DNA of 64,000 bases from Thiohalomonas sp041685045 (GCA_041685045.1 JAWLGP010000003.1:1-64000); one strand, 5' to 3'; counted from the first letter of the stretch, positions 50,566 to 61,368 are shown. The notes: a model not told the origin generated them from the sequence alone. Made by a program: numbers and translations.

Positions 50566-51142
50566 TAGTCCCGTTGGCGATGACGTAGATGAGGATGGCG
50601 ATCACCACCAGCACCCAGCCGATGCGGTCGATATAACGACGCAGCGTCCGTTCCATTCGTTCGCCGCCCCATACCATCAGGCCGGCCACCATGAAGAAAC
50701 GACAGCCGCGGCTGATGGCCGAGGCCACGACAAAGGCAGGAAACGACATGCCGATGACGCCGGCGGCAATGGTAAACAGCTTGTACGGGATGGGTGAGAA
50801 TCCGGCCAGGAAGATCGCCCAGAATCCCCAGCGATCGAACCAGGAGCTTACCTCCTGATATTTGCTCCAGTAGCCGGCCTCCCGGATCAGGGGTTCCACC
50901 AGGTCGAACAGGAAGTAGCCGATGATGTAGCCGAGCATCCCTCCGGCCACCGACGCCAGTGTGGTCACCAGGGCATAGCGCCAGGCCTGTTTCGGGTTGG
51001 CCAGCGACATCGGCGCCAGCATGACATCGGGCGGGATCGGGAAAAACGACGACTCGGCGAAGCTGACGCCGGCCAGGTAGCGGGGCGCATGGCGATGGGC
51101 CGCCCAACGCATCGTCCAGTCGTACATCGCGGAGAAGAGCAT
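50558..51142 (-). CDS. yqaA: YqaA-like VTT/DedA-related membrane protein
   Basis: This 194-residue inner-membrane protein of the YqaA branch of the SNARE-associated/VTT (DedA) family has ESSFFPIPPDVMLAPMSLAN (the family E-x-SSFFPIPPD motif) and AGFSPIPYKLFTIAAGVIGM. DedA relatives flip lipids and support membrane potential; YqaA itself is poorly characterised. The ATG at 51142 forms a TGATG overlap with the pcm stop, which fixes the start. It is inserted between pcm and nlpD, an order seen in several Gammaproteobacteria. Confidence 0.88.
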   Translation of the reverse strand: MLFSAMYDWTMRWAAHRHAPRYLAGVSFAESSFFPIPPDVMLAPMSLANPKQAWRYALVTTLASVAGGMLGYIIGYFLFDLVEPLIREAGYWSKYQEVSSWFDRWGFWAIFLAGFSPIPYKLFTIAAGVIGMSFPAFVVASAISRGCRFFMVAGLMVWGGERMERTLRRYIDRIGWVLVVIAILIYVIANGTNA

Positions 51143-51816
51143 CAGGCAGGCACCCCCGCTCCCCGGATCGCCCCGCTCAGCATCGGGACGAAACTGACCG
51201 GTTCGATGTGCTCCTGACGGCAGACGCTGCCACTGCGCGCGATAAGCACCAGTTCCTGGCGCTGCCCCTCTCCAAGCGGCAGCACCATGCGGCCACCGTC
51301 CGCCAGCTGATCCAGCAATGCCTCCGGTACGCAGGGCGGTGCGGCGGTGATGACAATCGCCTCGAACGGTGCCTGTCCGCTCCATCCGCCGTAACCGTCG
51401 CCATGCCGCAACAGGACGTTCCGTATCTCCAGCTCCCTCAGCATACCCCTGGCCCTCCGGTGCAGTTGCTCGATGCGTTCGATGCTATAGACGTTGTCGG
51501 TCAGACCGGCCAGCACGGCAGTCTGATAGCCGCAACCGGTGCCGACCTCAAGCACCCGCCTGGCGCCATCTGCCAGCGCCAACTCCGTCATCCGCGCGAC
51601 CACATAGGGTTGAGAGATGGTCTGGCCGCAACCGATCGGCAGCGCGGTTTCCTCGTAGGCACGGGTGGCGAGGGCCTCGTCCACGAACAGGTGCCGCGGC
51701 ACGGTGCGCATGGCGTCCAGCACCCGCGTGTCACTGATACCCTTCTCCATCAACCGCTGCACGAGCCGCTCGCGGGTACGTTGCGAGGTCATGCCGATCC
51801 CCAGGTGGCGGTTCAT
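51142..51816 (-). CDS. pcm: Protein-L-isoaspartate O-methyltransferase
   Basis: This 224-residue repair methyltransferase restores damaged aspartyl residues. ALPIGCGQTISQPYVVARMT is the substrate-binding block, and VLEVGTGCGYQTAVLAGL and VYSIERIEQL are the SAM motifs I and II. PLGEGQRQELVLIARSG closes the core. It overlaps surE by 4 bp at its start and yqaA at its end, so the three are translated together. The length matches the family (208-230). Confidence 0.95.
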   Translation of the reverse strand: MNRHLGIGMTSQRTRERLVQRLMEKGISDTRVLDAMRTVPRHLFVDEALATRAYEETALPIGCGQTISQPYVVARMTELALADGARRVLEVGTGCGYQTAVLAGLTDNVYSIERIEQLHRRARGMLRELEIRNVLLRHGDGYGGWSGQAPFEAIVITAAPPCVPEALLDQLADGGRMVLPLGEGQRQELVLIARSGSVCRQEHIEPVSFVPMLSGAIRGAGVPA

Positions 51817-52571
51817 GCCGCCACTCCGCCGTCGGCGAGCCAGTCGGCTACGGTCGCAATCGCCTGATACCGGGTCAGATCCACCTGTATCGGCGTGATC
51901 GATACGCGCCCCTGACGCACGGCATAAAAGTCCGTGCCGGGTCCTGCATCTTGTTCCGGCCCGGCTGGTCCAATCCAGTAGATGGGCCGATCGCGCGGAT
52001 CCCTGGTAGCCACCACCGGCTCCGATTTGTGGCGCTGCCCGAGCCGGGTCGCCTCGAAGCCCTGTATCTCTTCCCAGGGGATGTTCGGGACGTTGACGTT
52101 GAGGATCGTGTCCGCCGAAAGCGGGGCGTCGGCCAAACGCCGCAGCAGTTGCACGGCCACTTTGGCGGCGGTCTCGAAGTGAGTCGGCTGGTGACCGGCC
52201 AGCGAAATGGCCATGGCCGGCAGTCCGAGAAAGCGCCCCTCCATGGCCGCGGCAACCGTACCGGAATAGATCACGTCGTCGCCCATGTTGGCGCCGGCAT
52301 TGATACCGGAGACCACCATGTCAGGCTCTTCTTCGAGAAAGCCGGTGATGGCGAGGTGGACACAATCGGTGGGGGTACCGTCGACCCGGATGACGCCGGG
52401 TTCTACCTGCGTAGCCCGGATCGGAAGGTCGAGGGTCAGGGAGTTGCTGGCGCCGCTGCGATCGCGTTCCGGCGCGACCACGGTGACGTTGCCAAGTGCC
52501 TTGAGGTGTTCCGCCAAACAGCGGATCCCCGGTGCCGAATAACCGTCGTCGTTGCTGACCAGAATTTTCAT
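51813..52571 (-). CDS. surE: 5'/3'-nucleotidase SurE
   Basis: This 252-residue metal-dependent phosphatase acts on nucleoside monophosphates and short polyphosphate. ILVSNDDGYSAPGIRCLAEH has the metal-binding Asp pair, VVAPERDRSGASNSLTL and VSGINAGANMGDDVIYSGTV are the other signatures. I start at the ATG at 52571 (MKILVSNDD), since longer in-frame sequence has no family similarity; the ribosome binding site is weak. It overlaps pcm by 4 bp. It diverges from the smr gene, with about 90 bp between. Confidence 0.95.
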   Translation of the reverse strand: MKILVSNDDGYSAPGIRCLAEHLKALGNVTVVAPERDRSGASNSLTLDLPIRATQVEPGVIRVDGTPTDCVHLAITGFLEEEPDMVVSGINAGANMGDDVIYSGTVAAAMEGRFLGLPAMAISLAGHQPTHFETAAKVAVQLLRRLADAPLSADTILNVNVPNIPWEEIQGFEATRLGQRHKSEPVVATRDPRDRPIYWIGPAGPEQDAGPGTDFYAVRQGRVSITPIQVDLTRYQAIATVADWLADGGVAA

Positions 52572-52662
52572 AGGATTCAGGACGATGTCGAAGGTGTCTA
52601 CTATACCCGAAACTAGCCGGGCGACGCAGGTGCCGGCGTCCATGTTAGACTCGGAGCCCGCC

Positions 52663-53208
52663 ATGAAACGTAAACCGCAGCTGCCCGAGGACGAACTCAG
52701 CCTGTTCCGCGAAGCGGTACAGGATGCGACGCCGTTGGCCCACGACGGCATCCCGCCGTTTCAGCGCCGTCCCCGCCCGGTCCCCTTGCAGCGGGAAGCC
52801 GACGAGCTTTCCGTACTTCAGGACCTGCTGTCGGACCCGCTCGATCCGGCCGACCTCGAGACCGGCGACGAACTGCTGTTCGCCCGTCCCGGTCTACAGC
52901 ACACCACCCTGCGCAAGCTCCGCCGCGGCCACTACAGTGTCGCGGCCGAACTGGACCTGCATGGCCTGACCTCCGCCGAGGCCCGTCAGGAACTGGTGGC
53001 GTTCCTGCATCACTGCCGGCAGCGGGATATCCGCTGCGTCCGCATCATCCACGGCAAGGGCAAGGGCTCCTTCAATAGGGAACCCGTGCTCAAGGGGAAA
53101 GTCGCCCATTGGCTGCGACAGCGGGAAGACGTACTGGCCTACAGTTCGGCCCGCCCGGTCGACGGCGGTACCGGGGCGGTATACGTGCTGCTGCGCCGGG
53201 CGCGGTGA
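52663..53208 (+). CDS. Smr-domain protein (SmrA/SmrB-type)
   Basis: This 181-residue protein has an N-terminal region of about 85 residues common to proteobacterial YdaL/SmrA-like proteins (ELSLFREAVQDATPL) and a C-terminal Smr domain from about 100: LDLHGLTSAEARQELVAFLH, CVRIIHGKGKGS. Smr domains are endonucleases; SmrB in E. coli cuts mRNA at collided ribosomes. CGGAG precedes the ATG at 52663. It is the only plus-strand gene in this core segment and converges with truD with a 4-bp gap. Confidence 0.87.
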   Translation: MKRKPQLPEDELSLFREAVQDATPLAHDGIPPFQRRPRPVPLQREADELSVLQDLLSDPLDPADLETGDELLFARPGLQHTTLRKLRRGHYSVAAELDLHGLTSAEARQELVAFLHHCRQRDIRCVRIIHGKGKGSFNREPVLKGKVAHWLRQREDVLAYSSARPVDGGTGAVYVLLRRAR

Positions 53209-53212
53209 CTTT

Positions 53213-54271
53213 TCAGCCGTCCACGTCCGGCTCGACCGCGGCAACCAATTCCCGCAATACGGTGGTGGCATAGGCCCCAGCTTCCAGCGCGAACTCCAGC
53301 ACCACGGCATCGCCTTCGAACTGCCAGCCGAAGTCCCGCACGGTAAGGCGCAGGGCGCGCCGCTCCTGCTCCATGCGAGCCGCGGCCAGCGCCGCAATCC
53401 ACGGCTCGAAACCGGCCCGCGCCCCCTCCTCAACCGTCTTCGCCTCCGCGCGCACCAGCGACGGCCCGTCGCCATAGAGCGGTCCCGTGGGATGAATGGT
53501 GCCGGCGGCCACCCGCTCCGGAACGGTCGTGTCCCCTTCGGTCCAGGGGAAAAACCCCCGACGGCCGTCGACGATCAGGACCTCGCCCGGCAGCGGCCGG
53601 TCCCAGTCGCCGCGCGCGACGCGGGCGGACAGTAGGCGATTGAAAAGAAAAGAGCGGGCCGCGGAAAGATAGAGGCCGCGCTTGTGGCGGTCCCGCTCAC
53701 GGCGCCCGCCGAACATGGCGTCGGCACGCACCAGGTTCATGCCGCCCCGACCGAACCGCTGTTCGCCGAAGTAGTTCGGTACGCCGCCGGCGGCGACCGC
53801 CGCCAGGCGCTCCTCCAGCGCGGCGCGGTCACCGTTCAGATCGCGCACTACCAGGCGGAACCGGTTGCCCTGTAGCGCCCCGCGGCGCAGCTTGCGGCTG
53901 TGGCGGGCCACGCTCAGTACCCGCATTGTCTCGCCATCGAGAGCGTTCCAGTCAGGTTCCGGGCGACCGGCCAGTCGGATGCTGAACCACTGGGTGGTGA
54001 CGGCGTTTCGGTCCTTCATGCCGGCATAGCTGACGTCCACCGGCTTCACCCCGGCCAGGCGCCCGAGCTCGCGGGCGGCGAATTCGGTGTTGGTGTTGCG
54101 CTTCCAAAGGTGCAGGAGGACGTGCTCGCCCTCGCCATCCGGCTCGAAGCCGAGGATCTCGTCGACCTGGAAGTCCTCCGGTTCACGGCGCAACCGGCCG
54201 CTCGCAGTTGGCCCATCGAAGACGTAGGCAAACTGGTCCAGTTCGGCGCGTGCCTGTTCACCAAGGCTCAT
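53213..54271 (-). CDS. truD: tRNA pseudouridine(13) synthase TruD
   Basis: This 352-residue enzyme modifies uridine 13 in tRNA-Glu. The catalytic aspartate is Asp87 in YAGMKDRNAVTTQWFS. GVPNYFGEQRFGRGGMNL and the inserted TRUD domain SAARSFLFNRLLSARVARGD are family hallmarks. It overlaps ispF by 4 bp (ATGA), the usual arrangement. The start at 54271 is fixed by that overlap. Confidence 0.95.
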   Translation of the reverse strand: MSLGEQARAELDQFAYVFDGPTASGRLRREPEDFQVDEILGFEPDGEGEHVLLHLWKRNTNTEFAARELGRLAGVKPVDVSYAGMKDRNAVTTQWFSIRLAGRPEPDWNALDGETMRVLSVARHSRKLRRGALQGNRFRLVVRDLNGDRAALEERLAAVAAGGVPNYFGEQRFGRGGMNLVRADAMFGGRRERDRHKRGLYLSAARSFLFNRLLSARVARGDWDRPLPGEVLIVDGRRGFFPWTEGDTTVPERVAAGTIHPTGPLYGDGPSLVRAEAKTVEEGARAGFEPWIAALAAARMEQERRALRLTVRDFGWQFEGDAVVLEFALEAGAYATTVLRELVAAVEPDVDG

Positions 54272-54753
54272 TGCGGCGCTTCCCTGACCAGGGCCACCGC
54301 AAACGCGGCGATCCCCTCGCCCCGGCCGGTGAATCCCATGCGCTCGGTGGTGGTCGCCTTGACGTTGACCTGTCCCGGCGCGAGCTGCAAATCCGCCGCC
54401 AGCACCGCCTGCATGGCCGCGATGTGCGGGGCCATTTTCGGCGCCTGGGCGACCAGGGTGAGGTCGACGTTACCCACGCTCAGCCCGCGGGCGTGAAGCT
54501 GCTCGACCACCCGGCGCAGCAGAATGCGGCTGTCGATGCCGGCGAACTCGTCGCTGGTGTCCGGAAAGTGGCGACCGATGTCGCCCAGCCCCGCGGCCCC
54601 CAGCAGGGCATCGCAGAGGGCGTGAATGGCGACATCGCCATCGGAGTGCGCCACCATGCCCTGGTCGTGGGGAATGCGCACGCCAGCGATGATCACGTGG
54701 TCGCCGGGACCAAACCGGTGAGCGTCGATACCTTGTCCGATGCGGAGGTTCAT
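54268..54753 (-). CDS. ispF: 2-C-methyl-D-erythritol 2,4-cyclodiphosphate synthase
   Basis: This 161-residue enzyme performs the fifth step of the non-mevalonate isoprenoid pathway. GQGIDAHRFGPGDHVIIAGV holds the zinc-binding Asp and His, AHSDGDVAIHALCDALLGAA the second block, and KATTTERMGFTGRGEGIAAF the CDP-binding end. It normally follows ispD directly; here a 308-bp gap with a repeat element separates the two genes, so transcription of ispF may depend on read-through of that element. Confidence 0.95.
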   Translation of the reverse strand: MNLRIGQGIDAHRFGPGDHVIIAGVRIPHDQGMVAHSDGDVAIHALCDALLGAAGLGDIGRHFPDTSDEFAGIDSRILLRRVVEQLHARGLSVGNVDLTLVAQAPKMAPHIAAMQAVLAADLQLAPGQVNVKATTTERMGFTGRGEGIAAFAVALVREAPQ

Positions 54754-54789
54754 TTTGTGAATTTTGGGGGATTTGCGAATGACTGATTC

Positions 54790-55042
54790 AACAGGATTAA
54801 CAGGATTTTTCAGGATTAACAGGATTCTATTTTTTTTCCATTTCGCTTATCCAGCACGGCACTGAAAAAAAGATCGTCTTGCCAAGGCGCCAAGTCGTAG
54901 GGTGGATAAGCGCAGCGCATCCACCGTCACGGTGTCTGTGGCACGATGGTGCCGATACCGCACCGGTTGGTGGACTCTCAGGACTGGCCGAATTTCCCTT
55001 AAAAATCCTGTTAATCCTGAAAAATCCTGTCCATCCTGTTTA
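54790..55042. mobile_element. Inverted-repeat element with 37-bp arms, AACAGGATT type, no gene
   Basis: The left arm (54790-54826) is built of AACAGGAT, ACAGGATTTTTCAGGATT and AACAGGATT modules. The right arm (55001-55042) is its reverse complement, with 35 of 37 positions identical. The 174-bp interior has CTTGCCAAGGCGCCAAG and a nested hairpin but no open frame. In many genomes I recall similar AACAGGATT repeats next to small mobile-like genes (for example the GxxExxY family), so this may be an emptied copy; that is from memory and unchecked. Confidence 0.7.
54898..54925. repeat. GTAGGGTGGAT hairpin nested in the AACAGGATT element
   Basis: GGTGGAT at 54901-54907 pairs with ATCCACC at 54919-54925 around AAGCGCAGCGC. 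The motif is a widespread palindromic repeat and lies inside the larger element, so it inserted later or was carried with it. Confidence 0.75.
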
Positions 55043-55061
55043 ATTGGGCAAACCACCGGCC

Positions 55062-55766
55062 TCAACCGCCGGCACACTGCTGCTGCAAGAACAGTTCGGC
55101 CAGCGCCAAATCCCCCGGCCGCGTGATTTTGATGTTGTCGGCGTGCCCCTCCACCATCTTCGGCCGGTGGCCGGCGTGCTCCATTGCGGCCGCCTCATCG
55201 GTGACCAGGACGCCGGCGGCCAACGCGGCGGTCAATGCTTCGTGCAGCATGCCGAGGCGGAACATCTGCGGGGTCAGCGCGCGCCAGAGGCCTTCGCGAG
55301 GGACGGTCTCCAGAACGGTGCCGGCGGCATCGGTGCGCTTGACCGTATCCGAGACCGGCAACCCGAGCAGGCCACCGACCGGGTGGTTATCCAATGCATT
55401 CAGCAGCCGGTCGATATCGGCGGCGCGCAGACACGGTCGGGCCGCATCGTGCACCAGTACCCAATCGTCGCTCGACACCTTGGCGGCGAGATGCTCCAGA
55501 CCTCGCAGGACCGAGTGGCAGCGTTCAGCCCCGCCGGTGACCGTTTCGATGGGGGCACGGGCGCCCGTCGGGGCCGACCAGTAGCCGTCTTCCGCTCCGA
55601 TAGCCACCACCACCCCGTCTATCCGGTCGTGGTTGGCCAGCCGCAGTATTGTATGGTCGATCACCCGCAGCCCGGCCAACTCAAGGTACTGCTTCGGGAC
55701 CTCACCGCCCATCCGCCGACCAACACCGGCCGCCGGCACCACGGCCCAGGCGCGGCAGCGGCTCAC
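55062..55766 (-). CDS. ispD: 2-C-methyl-D-erythritol 4-phosphate cytidylyltransferase
   Basis: This 234-residue enzyme performs the third step of the non-mevalonate pathway, joining CTP to methylerythritol phosphate. VVPAAGVGRRMGGEVPKQYL is the nucleotide-binding loop with the catalytic Arg and Lys, and WVLVHDAARPCLR and VTDEAAAMEHAGHRPKMVEG are the later conserved blocks. It overlaps ftsB by 4 bp. The length is normal for the family. Confidence 0.95.
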   Translation of the reverse strand: MSRCRAWAVVPAAGVGRRMGGEVPKQYLELAGLRVIDHTILRLANHDRIDGVVVAIGAEDGYWSAPTGARAPIETVTGGAERCHSVLRGLEHLAAKVSSDDWVLVHDAARPCLRAADIDRLLNALDNHPVGGLLGLPVSDTVKRTDAAGTVLETVPREGLWRALTPQMFRLGMLHEALTAALAAGVLVTDEAAAMEHAGHRPKMVEGHADNIKITRPGDLALAELFLQQQCAGG

Positions 55767-56035
55767 CGGTCGACCACCTGGTGGAAGGTTTCACCCTCCT
55801 TGATCATCCCCAGTTCGGTGCGGGCGCGCTCTTCGATAGCGGCACTGCCCTGCTTCAGGTCCAGAACCTCTGCCGCCAGAGCTTCGTTGCGCGCAGCCAG
55901 CTCCTCGTTTTCCGCCTGCTGGGCAGAAACGGCTTTGCTCAACTGATGGACCTTGAGCAGGCCGCCGTCGCTGAACCAGAGCTTGTACTGGAGCACGAGC
56001 AGGAGCACGACGAGGATGGCGATGAGAACTTTCAT
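55763..56035 (-). CDS. ftsB: Cell division protein FtsB
   Basis: This 90-residue bitopic protein of the divisome has an N-terminal transmembrane helix (MKVLIAILVVLLLVLQYKLW) followed by a coiled coil (VHQLSKAVSAQQAENEELAA) and the conserved end AIEERARTELGMIKEGETFH. It forms a complex with FtsL and FtsQ at the septum. The ATG at 56035 gives the usual length (E. coli 103). No clear ribosome binding site is visible. It overlaps ispD, a conserved arrangement in Gammaproteobacteria. Confidence 0.93.
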   Translation of the reverse strand: MKVLIAILVVLLLVLQYKLWFSDGGLLKVHQLSKAVSAQQAENEELAARNEALAAEVLDLKQGSAAIEERARTELGMIKEGETFHQVVDR

Positions 56036-56098
56036 GGAGGTGACAAGGATGCCCGGACCGGACGGTCCGGGCAATCCCCATCACGGGCCCGATCGAAA

Positions 56099-57394
56099 TC
56101 AGGCGAGGTTGTAGAAGGCGTCCCGTCCCGGGTAGCTGGCCTTGTCGCCCAAGGCCTCGGCGATGCGCAGCAGGCGGTTGTACTTGGCAACCCGATCGGA
56201 ACGCGACAGGGAGCCGGTCTTGATCTGGCCGGCGGAAGTGGCCACCGCCAGGTCAGCGATGGTGGTGTCCTCGGTCTCGCCGGAGCGATGGGAGATCACC
56301 GCCGTATAGCCGGCGTCCTTGGCCATCCGGATCGCCTCCAGGGTCTCCGTCAGGGTGCCGATCTGGTTGACCTTGATCAGGATCGAGTTGGCGATCTGCT
56401 TGTCGATGCCCTCTTTCAGGATCTTCGGGTTGGTGACGAACAGGTCGTCACCAACCAACTGGATCTTCTTGCCAAGCCGCTCGGTCAGCAGTTTCCAGCC
56501 ATCCCAATCCGACTCATCCATGCCATCCTCGATGGAGATGATCGGGTACTTGTCGACCCAGGCGGCCAGATAATCGACGAACTCTCCAGAAGAGAGACTC
56601 TTGCCTTCGGAGGCCAGGACGTACTTGCCATCCTTGTAGAACTCGGACGAGGCGGCGTCGATCGCCAGCATGATATCGTCGCCGGCCTTGTAGCCAGCCA
56701 GCTCAACGGCTTCGAGGATCACCTCGATGGCGGCCTCGTTGGAGGGCAAGTTCGGGGCGAAACCACCCTCGTCGCCCACCGCGGTGTTGAGGCCCTTGCC
56801 GTGCAGCACCTTCTTCAAGGCGTGGAACACCTCGGCACCGTAGCGAATCGCTTCGGCAATGCTCGGGGCGCCCACCGGCATGATCATGAACTCCTGGATG
56901 TCGACGCTGTTGTCGGCGTGGGCACCGCCGTTGATGATGTTCATCATCGGCACCGGCATGGCGAAGGTCTTCTCCGTGGCCAGGTAGCGATACAGCGGCA
57001 ACTCGTGGGAGGCAGCGACCGCCTTGGCGGTGGCCATCGAGACCGCCAGCAGTGCATTGGCGCCCAACCGGCCCTTGTTCTCGGTGCCGTCCATCTCGAT
57101 GAGGGTGCGGTCCAGACCCTCCTGGTCGTTGCCGTCGAAACCGATCAGCTTTTGGCGGATCTCGCCATTGACGTTGGCGACCGCCTGCTGCACGCCCTTG
57201 CCGAGATAACGGCCCTTGTCGCCGTCGCGCAGTTCAATCGCTTCCCGCGAACCGGTCGAGGCACCGGACGGAACGGCGGCGCGGCCCAGCGTGCCGTCCA
57301 CCAGGAACACATCGGCCTCCACGGTCGGGTTACCGCGGGAATCGAGGATTTCGCGCGCACGGATATCCTGGATCTGGGTCTTGAGTCTGGTCAT
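56099..57394 (-). CDS. eno: Enolase
   Basis: This 431-residue glycolytic enzyme converts 2-phosphoglycerate to phosphoenolpyruvate and is also part of the RNA degradosome in enterics. DIRAREILDSRGNPTVEADV opens the protein, GAHADNSVDIQEFMIMP and SIEDGMDESDWDGWK hold metal ligands, and LIKVNQIGTLTETLEAI plus ISHRSGETEDTTIADLAV contain the catalytic lysine and histidine regions. It sits between kdsA and ftsB as in many Gammaproteobacteria. Confidence 0.97.
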   Translation of the reverse strand: MTRLKTQIQDIRAREILDSRGNPTVEADVFLVDGTLGRAAVPSGASTGSREAIELRDGDKGRYLGKGVQQAVANVNGEIRQKLIGFDGNDQEGLDRTLIEMDGTENKGRLGANALLAVSMATAKAVAASHELPLYRYLATEKTFAMPVPMMNIINGGAHADNSVDIQEFMIMPVGAPSIAEAIRYGAEVFHALKKVLHGKGLNTAVGDEGGFAPNLPSNEAAIEVILEAVELAGYKAGDDIMLAIDAASSEFYKDGKYVLASEGKSLSSGEFVDYLAAWVDKYPIISIEDGMDESDWDGWKLLTERLGKKIQLVGDDLFVTNPKILKEGIDKQIANSILIKVNQIGTLTETLEAIRMAKDAGYTAVISHRSGETEDTTIADLAVATSAGQIKTGSLSRSDRVAKYNRLLRIAEALGDKASYPGRDAFYNLA

Positions 57395-57483
57395 CGGTCG
57401 TTTCCGTATTGGTTTCTTGTTGGAATCCTAGATAACGATTTGCTACATCGATATCGGGTAATTCTGTAGATGTGCGAGTTTCT

Positions 57484-58316
57484 TCAGAGGGACTGCTCGA
57501 TGAAGCCGCGCGATTTGACCGTGTCGTCCAGGGCCTTCAAGGTCTCGAGCAGCGGCTCCAACTGCCCCAGCGGCCACATGTTGGGACCGTCGCTGAGGGC
57601 CTTTTCGGGATCTGGATGCACCTCCATGAACAGACCGGAAATGCCGGCCGCCACCGCCGCCCGCGCCAATACCGGCACGAATTCGCGCTGGCCGCCCGAG
57701 CGCCCGCCGAGCCCTCCCGGTTGCTGCACCGAATGGGTGGCGTCGAACACCACCGGACAGCCGGTATCCCGCATCGCGGCCAGCCCGCGCATGTCGGAGA
57801 TGAGCGTATTGTAGCCAAACGAGACCCCGCGCTCGCAGAGCATGATCTGCTCGTTACCGGTGGCACGCGCCTTGGCGGCGACGTTGGCCATGTCCCAGGG
57901 CGCCAGGAACTGCCCCTTCTTGATATTCACCGGCCGGCCCTGACGGGCCACCGCCTGGATGAAGTCGGTCTGCCGGCAGAGGAAGGCCGGCGTCTGCAGC
58001 ACATCGACCACCGAGGCCACCTCGTCCAGCGGGGTGTATTCATGGACGTCGGTCAATACCGGCACCCCCACCTCGCGCCTGACCCGCTCCAGAATGGCCA
58101 GGCCCTGGGCGAGCCCGGGACCGCGCGGGCTATCGGCGGAGGTGCGATTCGCCTTGTCGAAAGACGCTTTGAAGATGAAGGGGATCGCGAGTCGATCGGT
58201 CAGGCGCTTGAGTTCCTCGGCGGTCGCCAGAACCAGCGCCTCACTTTCAATGACGCAGGGTCCGGCGATGAGGAACAATGGGCGGTCGATACCCGCCTCG
58301 AATCCGCAAAGCTCCA

Positions 58317-58317
<1 letters not shown>
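57484..58317 (-). CDS. kdsA: 3-deoxy-8-phosphooctulonate synthase
   Basis: This 277-residue enzyme condenses arabinose 5-phosphate and phosphoenolpyruvate to KDO 8-phosphate for the LPS core. LIAGPCVIESEALVLATAEE, FKASFDKANRTS, VLTDVHEYTPLDEVASVVDV and VFDATHSVQQPGG are its active-site blocks. The start overlaps the pyrG stop by one base (TGATG). Its presence with eno gives direct access to its phosphoenolpyruvate substrate, though the pairing is probably historical. Confidence 0.96.
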
Positions 58318-59954
<1,637 letters not shown>

Positions 59955-60036
59955 GAAGAGATATTCGGGTATTGGAAGATGGAGGATGCCCGGCCCCTCG
60001 AGGCCGCGCCCATTGTCGTTTTTTTCACGGTCCATT

Positions 60037-61368
60037 TCAACGGCGAAGCACGTGCGTGAAGCGCACCGCCGGTCCCAGGTCGTCGGCGACGAAACGCTCG
60101 TCGACGCACAATCCGGCAACGGCGACCAGTTCGTCGTCGGCCCAGAGCAGGGGCAGATGCCGCCGCTTCCAGGGCGGAATCCCGGCCTCCTGCAGCAGCT
60201 TTTTCAAAGAGTGGGTAGCGCCGCGCCCCGGGGGCCGGCAAAGTTCGCCCCCCTGCCTGTAGCCGACACGAAGTTGGCGCGCCTCGAGGCGGGCCAGGGC
60301 GATGCCGGGGCCCGGTTCCAGCCGAACGAAACTGCCATCCGGCAGCTCGAGCTGGGCACCGGGAGTCAAGGGTGCGGTCCAGCCGGGGGGTACCGCCGGC
60401 AGCGGTGCCAGGGCGTAGAGCGAGCCCCGATAGCGCCGGAGTTCGACACCGGGCCAGGCCACTATCGGTTCGGCATCCTGGGCGGCCGGAAGCAGTTCCG
60501 CGAACACCCGCGTCAGATTGCGGGCGTCGGGCACCGGCAGATCCTGTTCGTTCAGCCAGTGCCGCAGTACGTTCCCGGCTCTCGCCGCCGACAACCGCTC
60601 AAGGCCTGCCACGGACAGACCGGCGTCGGCCTGCCTCAGCGCCGTCAGGTCTTCCCGGGCGATCTCGTCGAGCAGTGCCGCCGTTTCCGCTGCCACCAGG
60701 CCGTTTCGCACCAGCACCGTCTCGATGCCGGGCCGACGCGAGGCCAGTTCGGGCAGGACAGTCCGGCGCAGCCAGTTGCGCTCAAAACCGATGTCGAAAT
60801 TGCTGGGGTCGTCGATCCAGGCCAGTCCCTGCGCCTGCGCCCACTGAAACAGCGCATCGCGAGTGAAGGCCAGTAATGGCCGCGCCAATGCCCCTGTTCC
60901 CAGTGGCCGGCTGGCCGGCATACCGGCCAGGCCGCGGGCGCCGGCGCCACGCAGGAAGCGCAGCAGGACCGTCTCCGCCTGATCACTACGGTGGTGGGCG
61001 GTCAGCAACAGGTCGTGTTCACCAAGCTCGGAAGCAATGGCCTGGTAACGGGCTTGCCTTGCGACCGCCTCTGGGCTCTCGCCCCGCGCGGGAGAGGCAT
61101 CCACCCGTCGCGTAACGATGGGGACCGCGAGACGGGCGCAAACGCGGGCACAGTGGTCGGACCACTCCGCAGAACGGGGATGGAGCCCATGGTCCACGTG
61201 CACGGCCGCCACCGCCGGGAAGCCCGGACCTCGAAGGCGGGTCAGGGCAGAGAGGAGTACGGTGGAGTCGAGGCCGCCGCTGAAGGCGACGAGGTAACGT
61301 CGGGGGCGGGGGAACCTTGTGAGTGAGGCCGCCAGCCCCTCCGGCGAAAAAGGCATCGCCGGGTTCAT
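60037..61368 (-). CDS. tilS: tRNA(Ile)-lysidine synthase
   Basis: This 443-residue enzyme puts lysine on cytidine 34 of tRNA-Ile(CAU), changing its identity from methionine to isoleucine. The P-loop AFSGGLDSTVLLSALT at residues 28-43 and HHRSDQAETVLLRFLRGAG are the PP-ATPase signatures; two further domains (TilS substrate-binding and C-terminal) follow to the end. It starts 7 bp after accA and is followed, after 82 bp, by pyrG. Confidence 0.94.
   Translation of the reverse strand: MNPAMPFSPEGLAASLTRFPRPRRYLVAFSGGLDSTVLLSALTRLRGPGFPAVAAVHVDHGLHPRSAEWSDHCARVCARLAVPIVTRRVDASPARGESPEAVARQARYQAIASELGEHDLLLTAHHRSDQAETVLLRFLRGAGARGLAGMPASRPLGTGALARPLLAFTRDALFQWAQAQGLAWIDDPSNFDIGFERNWLRRTVLPELASRRPGIETVLVRNGLVAAETAALLDEIAREDLTALRQADAGLSVAGLERLSAARAGNVLRHWLNEQDLPVPDARNLTRVFAELLPAAQDAEPIVAWPGVELRRYRGSLYALAPLPAVPPGWTAPLTPGAQLELPDGSFVRLEPGPGIALARLEARQLRVGYRQGGELCRPPGRGATHSLKKLLQEAGIPPWKRRHLPLLWADDELVAVAGLCVDERFVADDLGPAVRFTHVLRR

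Larger units (their letters stand above)
54754..55061. other. ispD-ispF gap occupied by a repeat element
   Basis: No gene is visible in these 308 bp. Most of it (54790-55042) is an inverted-repeat element with a nested hairpin. The run of eight T near 54831-54838 is part of the left arm's inner edge. Confidence 0.7.

Noticed and set aside
37771..55042. CRISPR array
   Set aside because: The repeats are few, palindromic, of different families and not regularly spaced by unique spacers; no cas genes are present.
59955..60036. Another copy of the GGTAGGTGGAATATGG end before pyrG
   Set aside because: The stretch has GGTATTGGAAGATGGAGGATG, which is only loosely similar and has no inverted partner.
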